64,000 nucleotides of DNA. Source: Galeopsis tetrahit (Eukaryota; Streptophyta; Magnoliopsida; Lamiales; Lamiaceae). Location: contig OY776123.1 of NCBI GenBank assembly GCA_963675135.1, positions 17,825,840 through 17,889,839 on the forward strand, in the 5' to 3' direction. The translations under genes were made by a program, and so were the position numbers. This document shows, piece by piece, positions 1 to 10,300 of the stretch. Positions within the stretch are counted from its first letter, which is position 1, and each line of letters opens with the position of its first letter. The notes under the pieces were generated by a model. The model did not search any database and was not told the origin of the DNA. It saw only the letters and a program-made list of their open reading frames with translations.

Positions 1-163
1 TAATTTTTAATTGGACTTGGTCATCTCTTAATTTTTTTTATTGGCCCCTAACTAGTTAATTCTGGGTTCGCCTCTGTTCATATGCGATTAATGACATTTT
101 CCCCAATATTTGTAAAATTATGTAATTTATAATAGTAAGTACAACAACTAATAGAATATATGG

Positions 164-320
164 TGTCAACATAATTAAACAAACACTTCATTTGTTTAGT
201 TTGTTAGCCAAATCATAACTACTTCTTGATAACTACTTAAAAGTAGTTTCTCATCCCTTGTATATATATGACATTTTGGTCATTCTTCAAATCAATGAAA
301 CATTTCTAATTACTCTCACA
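164..320 (+). repeat. 5' LTR of the copia element
   Basis: This 157-bp repeat begins TGTCAAC and ends CTCACA, the TG...CA ends of LTRs. It contains a TATA-like run (TATATATATG near 258-270) that could serve as the promoter. It differs from the 149-bp right LTR by many substitutions and by an indel around 215-245, so the insertion is not recent. Confidence 0.9.
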
Positions 321-332
321 TGGTATCAGCCT
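321..332 (+). other. Primer-binding site of the copia element
   Basis: TGGTATCAGCC directly abuts the left LTR. It matches the start of the usual plant copia primer site for initiator methionine tRNA (TGGTATCAGAGC) except near its 3' end. Confidence 0.8.
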
Positions 333-398
333 AACAAGGCGAAAACCCTTCTTCTTTTTCTTCCTTCTCCTTCCCTCCCCTTTCCTTCTCATTCTCCA

Positions 399-1668
399 AT
401 GATAGACCCGTCGCCGTCCACCACCACCACATCCGTCTTTGATTCCACGCTCACCTTACACGCCATGACCCACCTCATCACGATCAAACTTAAATCCACC
501 AATTACCTATGTGGTTCGCCCAAATTCATCCATTGTTGGCCACCAAAAATTTCTTTCGTTCGTCGATGGTACTTCTCCGGCGCCACCATCCACAATATCC
601 AAAGATGGACGTTCAAAACCAAATCCCGACTATGTTTCTTGGACTGCTCGTGATCAGATTGTTCGTGTCTTCTTGGTATCCAGTCAAACAGAGGAAACTA
701 TGGCAGTTATTGTCGGATGTCGTTCCTCGGCTGAAATATGGACAAATCTTGCCACCGCCTACAACCAATCATCCAAGGCTCGAGAAATCCGCCTCAAAGA
801 TGAACTTCAAACCATCAAGAAAGGCCACCGCACGGTCGCAGAGTACGACATCCTCTTCAAAAATCTATGCGACCAACTCTCTTCCATGGGATGTGTCCTT
901 GACGACACGGATAAATCCCATTGGTTTCTTCGTGGTCTTGGTCCAGAATTTCATGGATTCTCCGCTTCCCAAATCAATATCTCTCCTCTCCCCACTTTCT
1001 CGGATCTTCTCGCCATGGCTGAATCTCATGATCTCTTTACAAGGTCACTACATAGTTCCTCCACATCCGCTCCCGTCGTTCCCTCCTTCTTCGCTCAAAC
1101 AACTTGCCCTCCTCGCCGTGGTCGGGGCATTCTTGGTCGCTCTCCGTTCCCTGGTTGTTCTCAAGGTCGTTTCGGCAGTCGAGGTCGTGGTCGCTACTCT
1201 CCGCGATGTCAAATTTACAAGTTCGACGACCACTTCGTTGACACATGTCCCCAATACTATACCGCCCCTCCTGCTCGTCAATCCAACTGTGCTGAGTCCA
1301 CATCAACGTATTCGTCGATTACTCCTTCAACTGTCTCGGACTGGTACCTCGACACTGGAGCCTCTGATCATATGGTCTCCTCGCTTGCGGCTCTTGATTC
1401 ATCGTCTCTCTACAGAGGTTCAGATCGTGTAGTGATCGGCAATGGTCACTCCTTGCCAATCACCGACACTCGCTCGAAACTTTTATCCTCTTTTCTCTCT
1501 CTTTCAAATGTTCTGGTCGTCCCTAATATAACTAAAAGTCTCTTATATGTTAGTCAGCTTACCTCTGATCACCCTGTCTCTGTTCTGTTTACTAAATCTT
1601 CTTTTGAAATTCAGAATCGAGCTACATGGACTTTACTCGCCCAGGGGCATCGTGAAAATGGCCTCTAA
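399..1668 (+). pseudogene. copia gag and protease, frameshifted
   Basis: The reading starts at the ATG at 399 (MIDPSPSTTTTSVF), then shifts frame twice near 500-530 and continues open to 1668. The UBN2-type Gag region lies at about 600-1030 (SAEIWTNLATAYNQSSKARE). A basic RG-rich stretch follows at about 1100-1210, then a damaged zinc knuckle (CQIYKF...VDTCP) at about 1207-1250. The aspartic protease signature WYLDTGASDHM sits at about 1344-1376, where D-T-G is the catalytic motif. In an active element Gag would form the particle and protease would cut the polyprotein. The frameshifts in the N-terminal part show this copy is dead. Confidence 0.9.
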
Positions 1669-1904
1669 ATTCTGGATACTCCTTCTCGCTCTTTTGTTTC
1701 TGCATTCATACCAAAAATAGAACTAGGGCCTCTTATGAACTTTGGCACAATAATCTTGGACACACTTACTTTAGCAATGTAAACCTGCTCGCCAGTCTAG
1801 GGAACATATCTATTACTTCTGTTCTCCCTAGTCCTGTATCCTGTACTCCATGTCAAATTGCTAAAAGTTCTCGTCAACCATTTACTATAAATAAATCTCA
1901 TGTT

Positions 1905-3430
1905 TGTGCTTTGCTCGACCTTGTGCACTGTGACTTATGGGGTCCTTCCCCCACTACTTCTTGTGATGGCTATAGATATTACACCATATTTGTTGATGAA
2001 TGGACTGCGGCCATGGACGCCGAACTCCTCGCCCATCAACCGATAATGTTATCGGCTCCAAATGGGTGTTTTGAACCAAGTACCTGTCTGATGGGTCTAT
2101 TGATCGCCATAAAGCTCGCCTTGTCGCTCAAGGGTTTTCGCAACTTCCTGGCTTTGACTATGATCACACCTTCAGTCCGGTTGTTAAGGCCTCCATTGTT
2201 CGCATCATTGTATCCCTTGTTGTCCTCAGAAAATGGCCTCTTCGTCAGTTAGACGTTAACAACGCCTTTCTCCATGGCCTCCTCGTCAAACCAGTATATA
2301 TGGAGCAACCTCCTGGTTACATTGACCTTGCTCGCCCAAATTATGTCTCCCGATTTAACAAAGCGATCTATGGTCTAAAGCAGGCACCAAGGGCCTGGTT
2401 TCTTCGCTTCAGTACTTTTCTTATATCTTTAGGTTTCACTGAAAGCAAATCTGACATTTCTCTCTTCTTTTTTCACCAGGCGACCACAACTCTCTACCTT
2501 CTTGTTTATGTTGACGATATCATCATCACAGGAAATGACGACAACACAATAGCTCGCTTAATTACTCGAATCCAGAAAGAGTTCGCCATCAAAGACCTCG
2601 GTAAGCTCACTTATTTTCTTGGCTTAGAAATTACTTACACCCCTACTGGTCTCTTTCTCAGCCAAACTAAATATGCTCGCGATATTTTTTCCCGTGCCGA
2701 TATGATCGATTCCAAACCCGTCTCCACTCCCCTTGCCGCTACTGATCAACTTCGTGTTCTCGGCACTCCTCACACAGACACTACTCAATACCGCTCTCTA
2801 GTAAGTGCCCTGCAATATCTGACAATCACCCGACCAGATCTTTCCTTTGCCGTTAACACTGTTAGCCAGTTTCAGGCTTCCCCAACCATCGATCACTTTC
2901 AGGCCGCTAAACGCATTCTTCGATATGTCAAAGACACTCTTCATTACGGTATTGATTTCTCTCAAGGCCCAAATCATCTTCTTGCCTATTCAGATGCTGA
3001 TTGGGCTCGCTGCCTGGATACTCGCCGATCCACTTATGGCTACTCCATCTTCCTCGACCCAAACCTCATTTATTGGAGTGCCAAGAAGCAGCCTACAGTC
3101 TCCAGATCGAGTTGTGAGTCCGAATATCGCGCAATGGCGTACACTGCCTCGAAAATAATCTTGGTCACTTATCTGTTTCGCGAACTTCATGCCTCGCCTG
3201 TTGTGCGACAACAAAAGCGCCTTATTTTTAAGCCATAATCCCGTTGCACACAAAATGGCCAAACATATCGACATTGATTACCACTTCGTGCATGAGCTAG
3301 TAGCTGATGGTCGCCTATCCACTCAGTTCGTTCCGTCCAATCTACAAATAACCGACATCTTTACAAAAACACTATCTCGACCGCTATTTGAATACTTCAG
3401 ATCCAAGCTTAGAGTATGTCCCCATCCGTC
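1905..3430 (+). pseudogene. copia pol with deleted integrase core, RT and RNase H remnants
   Basis: At 1911-2000 the start of an integrase core (VHCDLWGPSP, YYTIFVDE) runs straight into the W-AM-AEL motif that normally opens the copia reverse transcriptase, so nearly all of the integrase is lost. After a frame change the RT frame runs from about 2048. A TGA at 2072-2074 interrupts it, at a place where homologues have a basic residue, consistent with decay of a CGA codon. The rest is open to 3238 and includes QLDVNNAFLHG, YGLKQAPRAW and the catalytic YVDDI. RNase H follows but shifts frame near 3205 and resumes at 3189-3455 (CDNKSA, HIDIDYHFV). No active polymerase can be made. Confidence 0.92.
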
Positions 3431-3444
3431 TAGCTTGAGGGGGG

Positions 3445-3593
3445 TGTCAACATAATTAAATAAACACTTCATTTGTTTAGTTAGTTAGCCAAGTCATACT
3501 TTTTGATCATTTTTAATCCCTTTTATATATATATATATATATGACATTTTGATTATTTTTCAAATCAATGAAACATATCTAATTACTCCCACA
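3445..3593 (+). repeat. 3' LTR of the copia element
   Basis: This 149-bp repeat starts TGTCAAC after the polypurine tract at 3434-3444 and ends CCCACA. It has an expanded (TA)n run at about 3525-3541 compared with the left LTR and lacks about ten bases near its middle. Confidence 0.9.
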
Positions 3594-4239
3594 TCTTGTG
3601 AGATTTTAACGGAATTTGGTAATTAAAAATCTTGTCTTACAATTTGATGTAGTTTGTACTTAACTCCAGTCCAGAATATTCTTTCAAATATTTTTGTATT
3701 TAATTAGTTGTAAGATTATAATTATGGATAATAAGTAAGCTGGCGGGTCTTGGAAGGATATGCAGCTAGGAGCTAGCTATGTCGAGTGTTCCACTAACCA
3801 TGTTTTAAACCATTTTATACTTTTCGTATATGTTTGAATAAAATAAAATTAAGTGAATGATCTTTGAAATATTATTACTACGTATTAATACTATGCAACT
3901 AGGATAATTGAGATGAAAGGGATTTGCTACTTGCTAGCATATCCATATGTGGTGTTAACTCAACGTTTTTTTTTTTAGATTTTAAAATTCGGATAATAAT
4001 GATGTTTTTTTTTATTTTTAAATAGTGTGTGAGAATTTAATTTTATATCAAATTATTCCATGAGATTGAATTATTATATTATTGTCGAGTGAGATTATAT
4101 AGCATGTTCGATCCTATGTGCACGGGCAAGACTTCAATTGTTCCGATGTATGCAATCGGGCCACACACGCCTTAGAAAAAAACTAATGTACCCCCGTCCA
4201 CACGTCCCTAACACTCACCAACAATTGACGCCCTCTATC

Positions 4240-4760
4240 CCGACCTCTAAGACGTATCGCAGTTCAAAGTCTCGCTGTTAGAGATTTCCACCGAGTCGAT
4301 CCTCTTTCTACCTTCGATTGAGAACCACTAAGAATAGTAACCTTAATGTAATCATTACGGTGCGTTAAGACCACCGTCTTCATTTTTTTGAACAAAAAGG
4401 TAAATAAGACCATCGTCTTCATTAGCTCGTAAAACATCACATTATCTTGGAACATGAGTTGTTCCCATAAACCATAATAGAGTACCCAAAGACAAGTTAC
4501 AAAAAGGTGCATCTGCTAATTTTCCAGTGCGACAACTCTTCAATCTAGCTTTTTCATTAGCCCCAACTGAACCTACACAGTGATCGATGCCAAGTTCCAA
4601 AACGTAGGTATGCAATCATAATCCCTCATAGCATGTTCAATAGTTTCAATCTCCGTGTCACATCTTTTGCAAAAAAGTGGATCAACAAAGAACCTATCAA
4701 TTTAGTTTATATTCATGAGAACAATTATGTACGTGCATGACCCTCCATAGCACGTAGCGA
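4240..4760 (-). pseudogene. LINE-type remnant with zf-RVT motif
   Basis: Read on the minus strand, about 4600-4690 encodes FCKRCDTEIETIEHAM followed by a D-C and W, the pattern of the zf-RVT domain found at the C-terminus of plant non-LTR reverse transcriptases (two CxxC-type cysteines, E-T-xx-H, then DC and W). An open stretch at 4264-4512 continues after it, with stops between. No catalytic RT motif, 5' end or poly(A) tail was found, so this is an old fragment. Confidence 0.55.
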
Positions 4761-5708
4761 GTCTTTGAGATCATATCTAGAGTTCAAGATGTCACCATCA
4801 TACCCCCACCCTCGAACATTGACATCACTCTCTATTGTTGATTAATTTGGTTGAATATTGGTCATCCTCTGTGAACCTTCTTATCAACACGTCCAAATAA
4901 AACACACTATTAATCACCTAAAGAACACAATATCAATCACTATTACAAAAAGACACTTATTTTTACTATTCAACAATTTTTTTAAATTTTAACTCCAAAC
5001 ATATCGTAATTCCAAAACAAATATACCCTAACAAATATCGAAATTTTGATTGTTTTGCTCACCAACGGCTATACAAAAACATGGTACTTTATGTCAACTA
5101 GACTTAATATATGCTAAAATGAATAAGTTAATAATATGCAATATTTTATTTGTAGATATAATTATGCACACGTAGGTTAATTTTTTTTTTCTCACAAATA
5201 CTACAGTCTGCAAGCCATTTTAAAAATATTGTAGATGTAGATTATAGATAAGGTGCATTGACATAAAACATTTTAACACAACTTGTAAAAGTCAAAATAA
5301 TATCAAACCAGAAGAGAAAAATATTTGAATTTAATTTATTTTGATTCCTTCCCAAAAAACTGACATGTATAGAGAAGTATTAATTCTTATAAAAAATATA
5401 TTAATTTGTACAAAAAAAATATTAATTTGTAGACTGAATACTGGTAGTTTATCAATTTTCAACTAATAATTTTCAACATTTTTCTTATAATTCGTGAAAA
5501 AAGAGAGACCAATTTGGTTCAAAATTTCTATATATGATTCGAGGAAGTGTTATTCAAACAAAAACATTCTTTTATCTTCTTCATCATATTCCTAGATTTT
5601 GAAATAATATATCCAGGACACGAAGTTTTACGAAATTTAACTGTTTAAAGAATACGGACTAACACATAAAATAATCATTTTTTAAAATGGTGATATTTTA
5701 TATCTTAA
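4761..5708. other. AT-rich spacer, no recognised feature
   Basis: The stretch is AT-rich with no long open frame, no clear inverted repeat and no homology I recognise. Confidence 0.6.
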
Positions 5709-5867
5709 GGCCATGTTTGATAGCTTAAATTAAATCTAGATTAATTATATATCATTTTTATTGGTTGTTTGATAACTTAGATTAAGGGTAGATTATGCTT
5801 TAAAATTTATAAAGTTTAGTTATCATCCTAATTTTTAGATAATGAGTTTATACTATCGAACATGCCC
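5709..5867. repeat. Tourist-like MITE (PIF/Harbinger type)
   Basis: The left end GGCCATGTTTGATAG and the reverse complement of the right end, GGGCATGTTCGATAG, form imperfect terminal inverted repeats around about 159 bp. TAA is found directly on both sides (5706-5708 and 5868-5870), the 3-bp TTA/TAA duplication typical of PIF/Harbinger elements. No coding capacity. Confidence 0.7.
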
Positions 5868-5982
5868 TAAAATGTGATACTTTATATACTAAAATTTAAT
5901 ATTTAAGAAAGTTCCGTGAACTTGATATTAAAAAAAACCTTTATAATTTCATTTAAAAATGTTATTACTATTATCAATATTG

Positions 5983-6654
5983 TACTCCAATCCATGAAAA
6001 GTAGTCTCATTTGTTTTATATTTTTTGCCTACAAAATGTAGTCCCATACCCTTACGGGAAACTATCACTCTTCAACCATCACTTAATTACTCAAATTGTC
6101 ATCAACTTTATTCACAAACAATCACTTTATTTATAATGGACCCCACAATACCCTACAATACCCTTAGGTTGTGTTTTCAAATCATAGTGATTGATTCAAA
6201 GTGATTAAAATTGATTTTTCAATAAAATTGAAAGTTGACAGTGTTTTAAAATTAAGCACTTTAAATCAATTGTGTATATGTTGTGGTGTTTACAAAATAA
6301 ACCACTTTTTTAAAAAAATTACAAAAAACACCCTTATTACATTTGATAGGTAATGTGTAAAGATGAAATATTATTTAAATTGTGAGGGTAAAATTGTAAA
6401 ATTGATTATTATAATGATGAGAATCACATAGAAGCTATTAGAAGTAGGTGGAGTGGTGCTTCACCAAAACCACTTTTAACAAATTAACTTAATCACTTAG
6501 TTGTGTTTGAAAACACTCCAAAAGTGATTCTATTTGAACAAAAAGTGCTTTTAAGCACCTTATAGTGTTTGAAAACATCCACTTACTTTATCTACCTTTT
6601 TCTTAAAACATGTGGCCACTCCAATGGAACTACATTTCATGAATGGAGGGAGTA
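5983..6654. repeat. Stowaway-like MITE with a second MITE-like insert
   Basis: The left end TACTCCAATCCATGAAAAG and the right end (reverse complement TACTCCCTCCATTCATGAAA) are the common plant mariner/Stowaway ends with TA at each edge. About 425 bp of different sequence inside (roughly 6165-6590) has its own imperfect inverted ends (TGTGTTTTCAAA and TGTTTTCAAACA), suggesting a MITE nested in a MITE. The limits of the inner element are uncertain. Confidence 0.6.
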
Positions 6655-6720
6655 ACATATATGCTCGATTAGTAATATTTATAAACAAGTCGAGTTGAAT
6701 TCTCTTTTTCACTCACCAAT

Positions 6721-6915
6721 CACTACAAGAAAATTGACTTTTAGTGACAAAAATTAAGTCATTATAGTTTCTCTAACTAAAAGCCTTTAATAACAGAAAT
6801 TGACTTTTAGTGACAGATCCCGTCATTAATTCTTAATTTCCTGTCACTATAGACTTTTAGATAGAGAAGCACTAATGAAAAGATTTTGCAACTAAAAATC
6901 TGTTTTCTTGTAATG
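6721..6915. repeat. Miniature CACTA element with AAT target duplication
   Basis: The left end CACTACAAGAAAA and the right end (reverse complement CATTACAAGAAAA) form 13-bp inverted repeats with one mismatch. The 3 bases outside are AAT on both sides, as expected for CACTA insertion. The inside holds repeats of TTGACTTTTAGTGAC. At 195 bp it is non-coding and non-autonomous. Confidence 0.85.
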
Positions 6916-7342
6916 AATATAATCTAACAATTTGAGCTTTAAGTGCTCCATTTAATCCAACTCAAAACTCGTTATACTCATTTACGATTCGAGTTGAATT
7001 CTCTTTTCCACCTACCAATATAATCGAAAGAGTCCGAACTTCAAATACTCCTTATTCAATTTGACCCGGCTCCAAATATCAATACTTTAGTAGACCTGCT
7101 CTATATTTAGAAAACTTCCTTGCCAAAAAATAATTGAACACAAAAGGTAGGCCGAATTCCCGAATATACCCCCGCCATACGACGTGGTGGTGAATCTGAA
7201 AGTTCATCTGTTTTCTACGCAGATATTGTCAGCTACACATTACTCTGTCTTCTTCTCTTTTCTGAACCCCCAAACTCCCCTTACTAGGGTTTCTCCTTCA
7301 TTTCCTCCCTCTATCTCCACATTTCACTCCGATTCTCTTGAC

Positions 7343-10300
7343 ATGGCGGGAATTAGGTTGCCGCCGGAAGACTCCGATGTATCCCAAGCTGCTCGGCAAG
7401 TGGCCGCCGTCGATCTGATCTCTGATGATGACCGCTCGATCGCAGCAGACTCCTGGTCCATCAAGAGCGATTATGGAAGCACTCTTGACGACGAGCAGCG
7501 ACAAGCTGACGCGGCGGAAGCGCTCTCCGCCGCCGCTTACCGTGCCGCCTCTGACTACAGGTCATATCTCCCATTCTGATTTACACGCTAAGCTTACAAA
7601 ATTTCGATTGACTAGAGATGTTTGCACGATATGGTATATAATTGGACAACTTGTTGTCATCGAAGGGGTTTAATGGCGCGATACACTCTCCGGTCGTCGT
7701 TCTAGTAAATGCATTTTTTTTTGTAGTGTTGGTTTCTAATTTTTGTTTTTTTGATTTATAAAGTGCGGAAATCGGAGTCGCGATTCTATGAATTTTATGC
7801 ACTTTTTTTGTCGATTAGGTTTTTAAACAGATGGTGCGGAAGGCAAATTGAAAATGTGTATGACAGAATAAGTTTTAATTGTATTTGTAATATACAGTAA
7901 GAACAATTTGCTTGCTTGCACTTGGGATGTACTGTATGGATATCATATTTTATGGCTTAGGAATCTGATTTTAGAAATGCTAAAAATTCAATTTTGTATT
8001 GAGCAGTTCTGACAAAGAGGAGCCAGATGCTGAGGCAGTTTCTTCAATGCTGGGTTTCCAGAGTTATTGGGATGCCACTTATGCGGATGAATTGGCCAAT
8101 TTCCGAGAACATGGCCATGCTGGTGAAGTTTGGTAAGTCAATATTTTTTTGTTTTTAGACGATTAATTAGTTAATTAATTTGGTTGGCTTTGGTGCTATT
8201 GGTTATTTTCTTATCTAAATCCTGTACATGAAGGTTTGGGTATTGATCTCATTGTTCTTTAGAATGTTCACGGTGTTTACATGCATGTATAGGATGAGAT
8301 TTTACCCTGTCCAATTCCATGCCCAAAAGCGAGACTTGGGTGGTTTTAGGTGAAGGGCCCACCGCCACCATGGGGGTGGCCTGCAATGAGATAATTGGGC
8401 CTTCTGATTCTCCTAACAAACTAAAATTCTTTCTTCTTTGAGCTAAGATCCTTGTATTATTTGGCAGTATATGCAAGCTTGTGTCCAGTTTAACACATTA
8501 CGTATCATGCATCCAAACCAATCGTGTTCTTAAATTTCCTCTATTCCATGTTTCCAGCTGACTTCGAAAAGTTAACATTAAGTTGCAACTTACAAAGGAA
8601 CCTGATAGTTATAGAAGTATGCATCTTATCCCCAAGAAGAGCACTATAAGAAACAATGGAGATGAATGAAAGATCAAACACATTGCACTGACTGCTCTCA
8701 TCTTCTGGTCTTATTCTCTGGAAGTGAAAAATGGTTTTCCCAAACCATATTTCTGTAGCTGAACTTTTAGTTACAATGTCTTTTTTTTTTTTGTAGGTTT
8801 GGACCTGATGTTATGGAAAATGTTGCCTCCTGGACCAAAAACTTATGCCTTGAAATTTCTCAGCATAACTTGCCAAATCATGTAGATAGCACAAATTGTG
8901 TGCCGGTTGGGCAGCCTGATAAGGACTTGTCTGGGTGGAGTGTCCTGGACGTTGGGACGGGTAATGGTTTGCTTCTTCAAGAGCTCAGCAAGCAGGGGTA
9001 TAGTGAACTTCAGAAATTTTGCTGTTACACATTTCTTGTTCTTTGTTATTCAAAGTTTGAATCTCAATTTTTTTGTACTCTTAATATTATTTTATGCACT
9101 TCTCATTAGATGTTCAGAAGCCAACTAGGACCTCACCTCTTCCTTGATGGCTGTTGCATTATCTGTATATATCTTATTATTTGACACATCTTATGTCAGT
9201 TATATTGATGCGATGGAAAGTTGTACCCATAAATAAACAAATTGTAGTGAGATAAACATTTTCACAATTGGTGTGCCTGCTCTACGGTTAGGATTGTCTT
9301 TTATCTAGATGGGGTCAATAACTTAGTTTCATTGGTTTATTCTCCTTTGATCGCCATCCTCATCACTTTTGGATATACAGGCATATATAATTTCTTTTGC
9401 ACTGGGATTCCCTGGATATAATCCTGTGAGGGAGAACATGTTATCTTGCTCCAAAGCAAGTATATTCTTGAAGAACATGTGCACATATATTACTAGAAAA
9501 TAAATATGATCTGCGCCTTACCCCAGCAACCATACAAGTGAATGCAAAATACAGCTTGGCATAGATAAGTTTAGTTTTTTTAGTGTGAATGACTTTAAAA
9601 CACAGAGCTTTGGCTCATCTTGTTGGCATTTTGTGACTATCATAGACATTTATGCATTAGTAATCTGTTGGGCATAATTTGTTACACGATAATTGATAAG
9701 TAGTCTTATGAGAATTTTTCTTTTCCGACGCCTCTTGCATACAGCCATATTGAGAAAATGTACATTTCTTCATATGCATTTAAAGAGTAATTTTTAATTT
9801 TTACCCCATCAGGTGTTTATTTCAGAGCCACTTCTTTTTTTAGTGGTTTGGAGCGTGGAAATTCCCTTAAATTGAATTGTGTAAAAAAACACTTTGCATA
9901 ATGCAAAAAGGTCAGTTTCAATTTACATGTCTGCTAAACACGCCTCTGCTAAAATGAAAATTTTGAATTAATGCTTATTAGCTACAAAAGTATGTTCCTC
10001 TACTTGTTGCCCATGATTAGGATCTAGCATTTACTGTAAATCTTATGCTAGCATATCAAAATTCTATAATTGACTCGGGGTGTTTTTACTAAATTAGTAA
10101 ATTTCAAACCTGACTTTGGAGTACTTGTGGTATTCCTGCATTAGGTTCTCAGATCTCACTGGAACTGATTACAGTGAAGGAGCAATTGACTTGGCTCGAG
10201 GCCTTGCACATCGTGATGGACTCTCTAATATTAAATTCGTGGTACGTTACCTAATTTTATTTTCACCTTCTCTTCACTTGTGAACACACTATCAATGCAG

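Larger units (their letters stand above)
164..3593 (+). mobile_element. Ty1/copia LTR retrotransposon, internally deleted and inactive
   Basis: Two short related direct repeats (164-320 and 3445-3593), each starting TGTCAACATAATTAAA and ending in CA, enclose gag, protease and reverse transcriptase/RNase H coding remnants in copia order. A tRNA-Met-like primer site follows the left LTR and a G-rich polypurine tract (TTGAGGGGG, ending 3444) precedes the right LTR. At about 3.4 kb it is shorter than a typical 4.5-5.5 kb copia because most of the integrase is missing. The 5 bases on each side (TATGG left, TCTTG right) do not match, so no target-site duplication is visible. Frameshifts and a stop codon make it non-autonomous. 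Confidence 0.95.
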
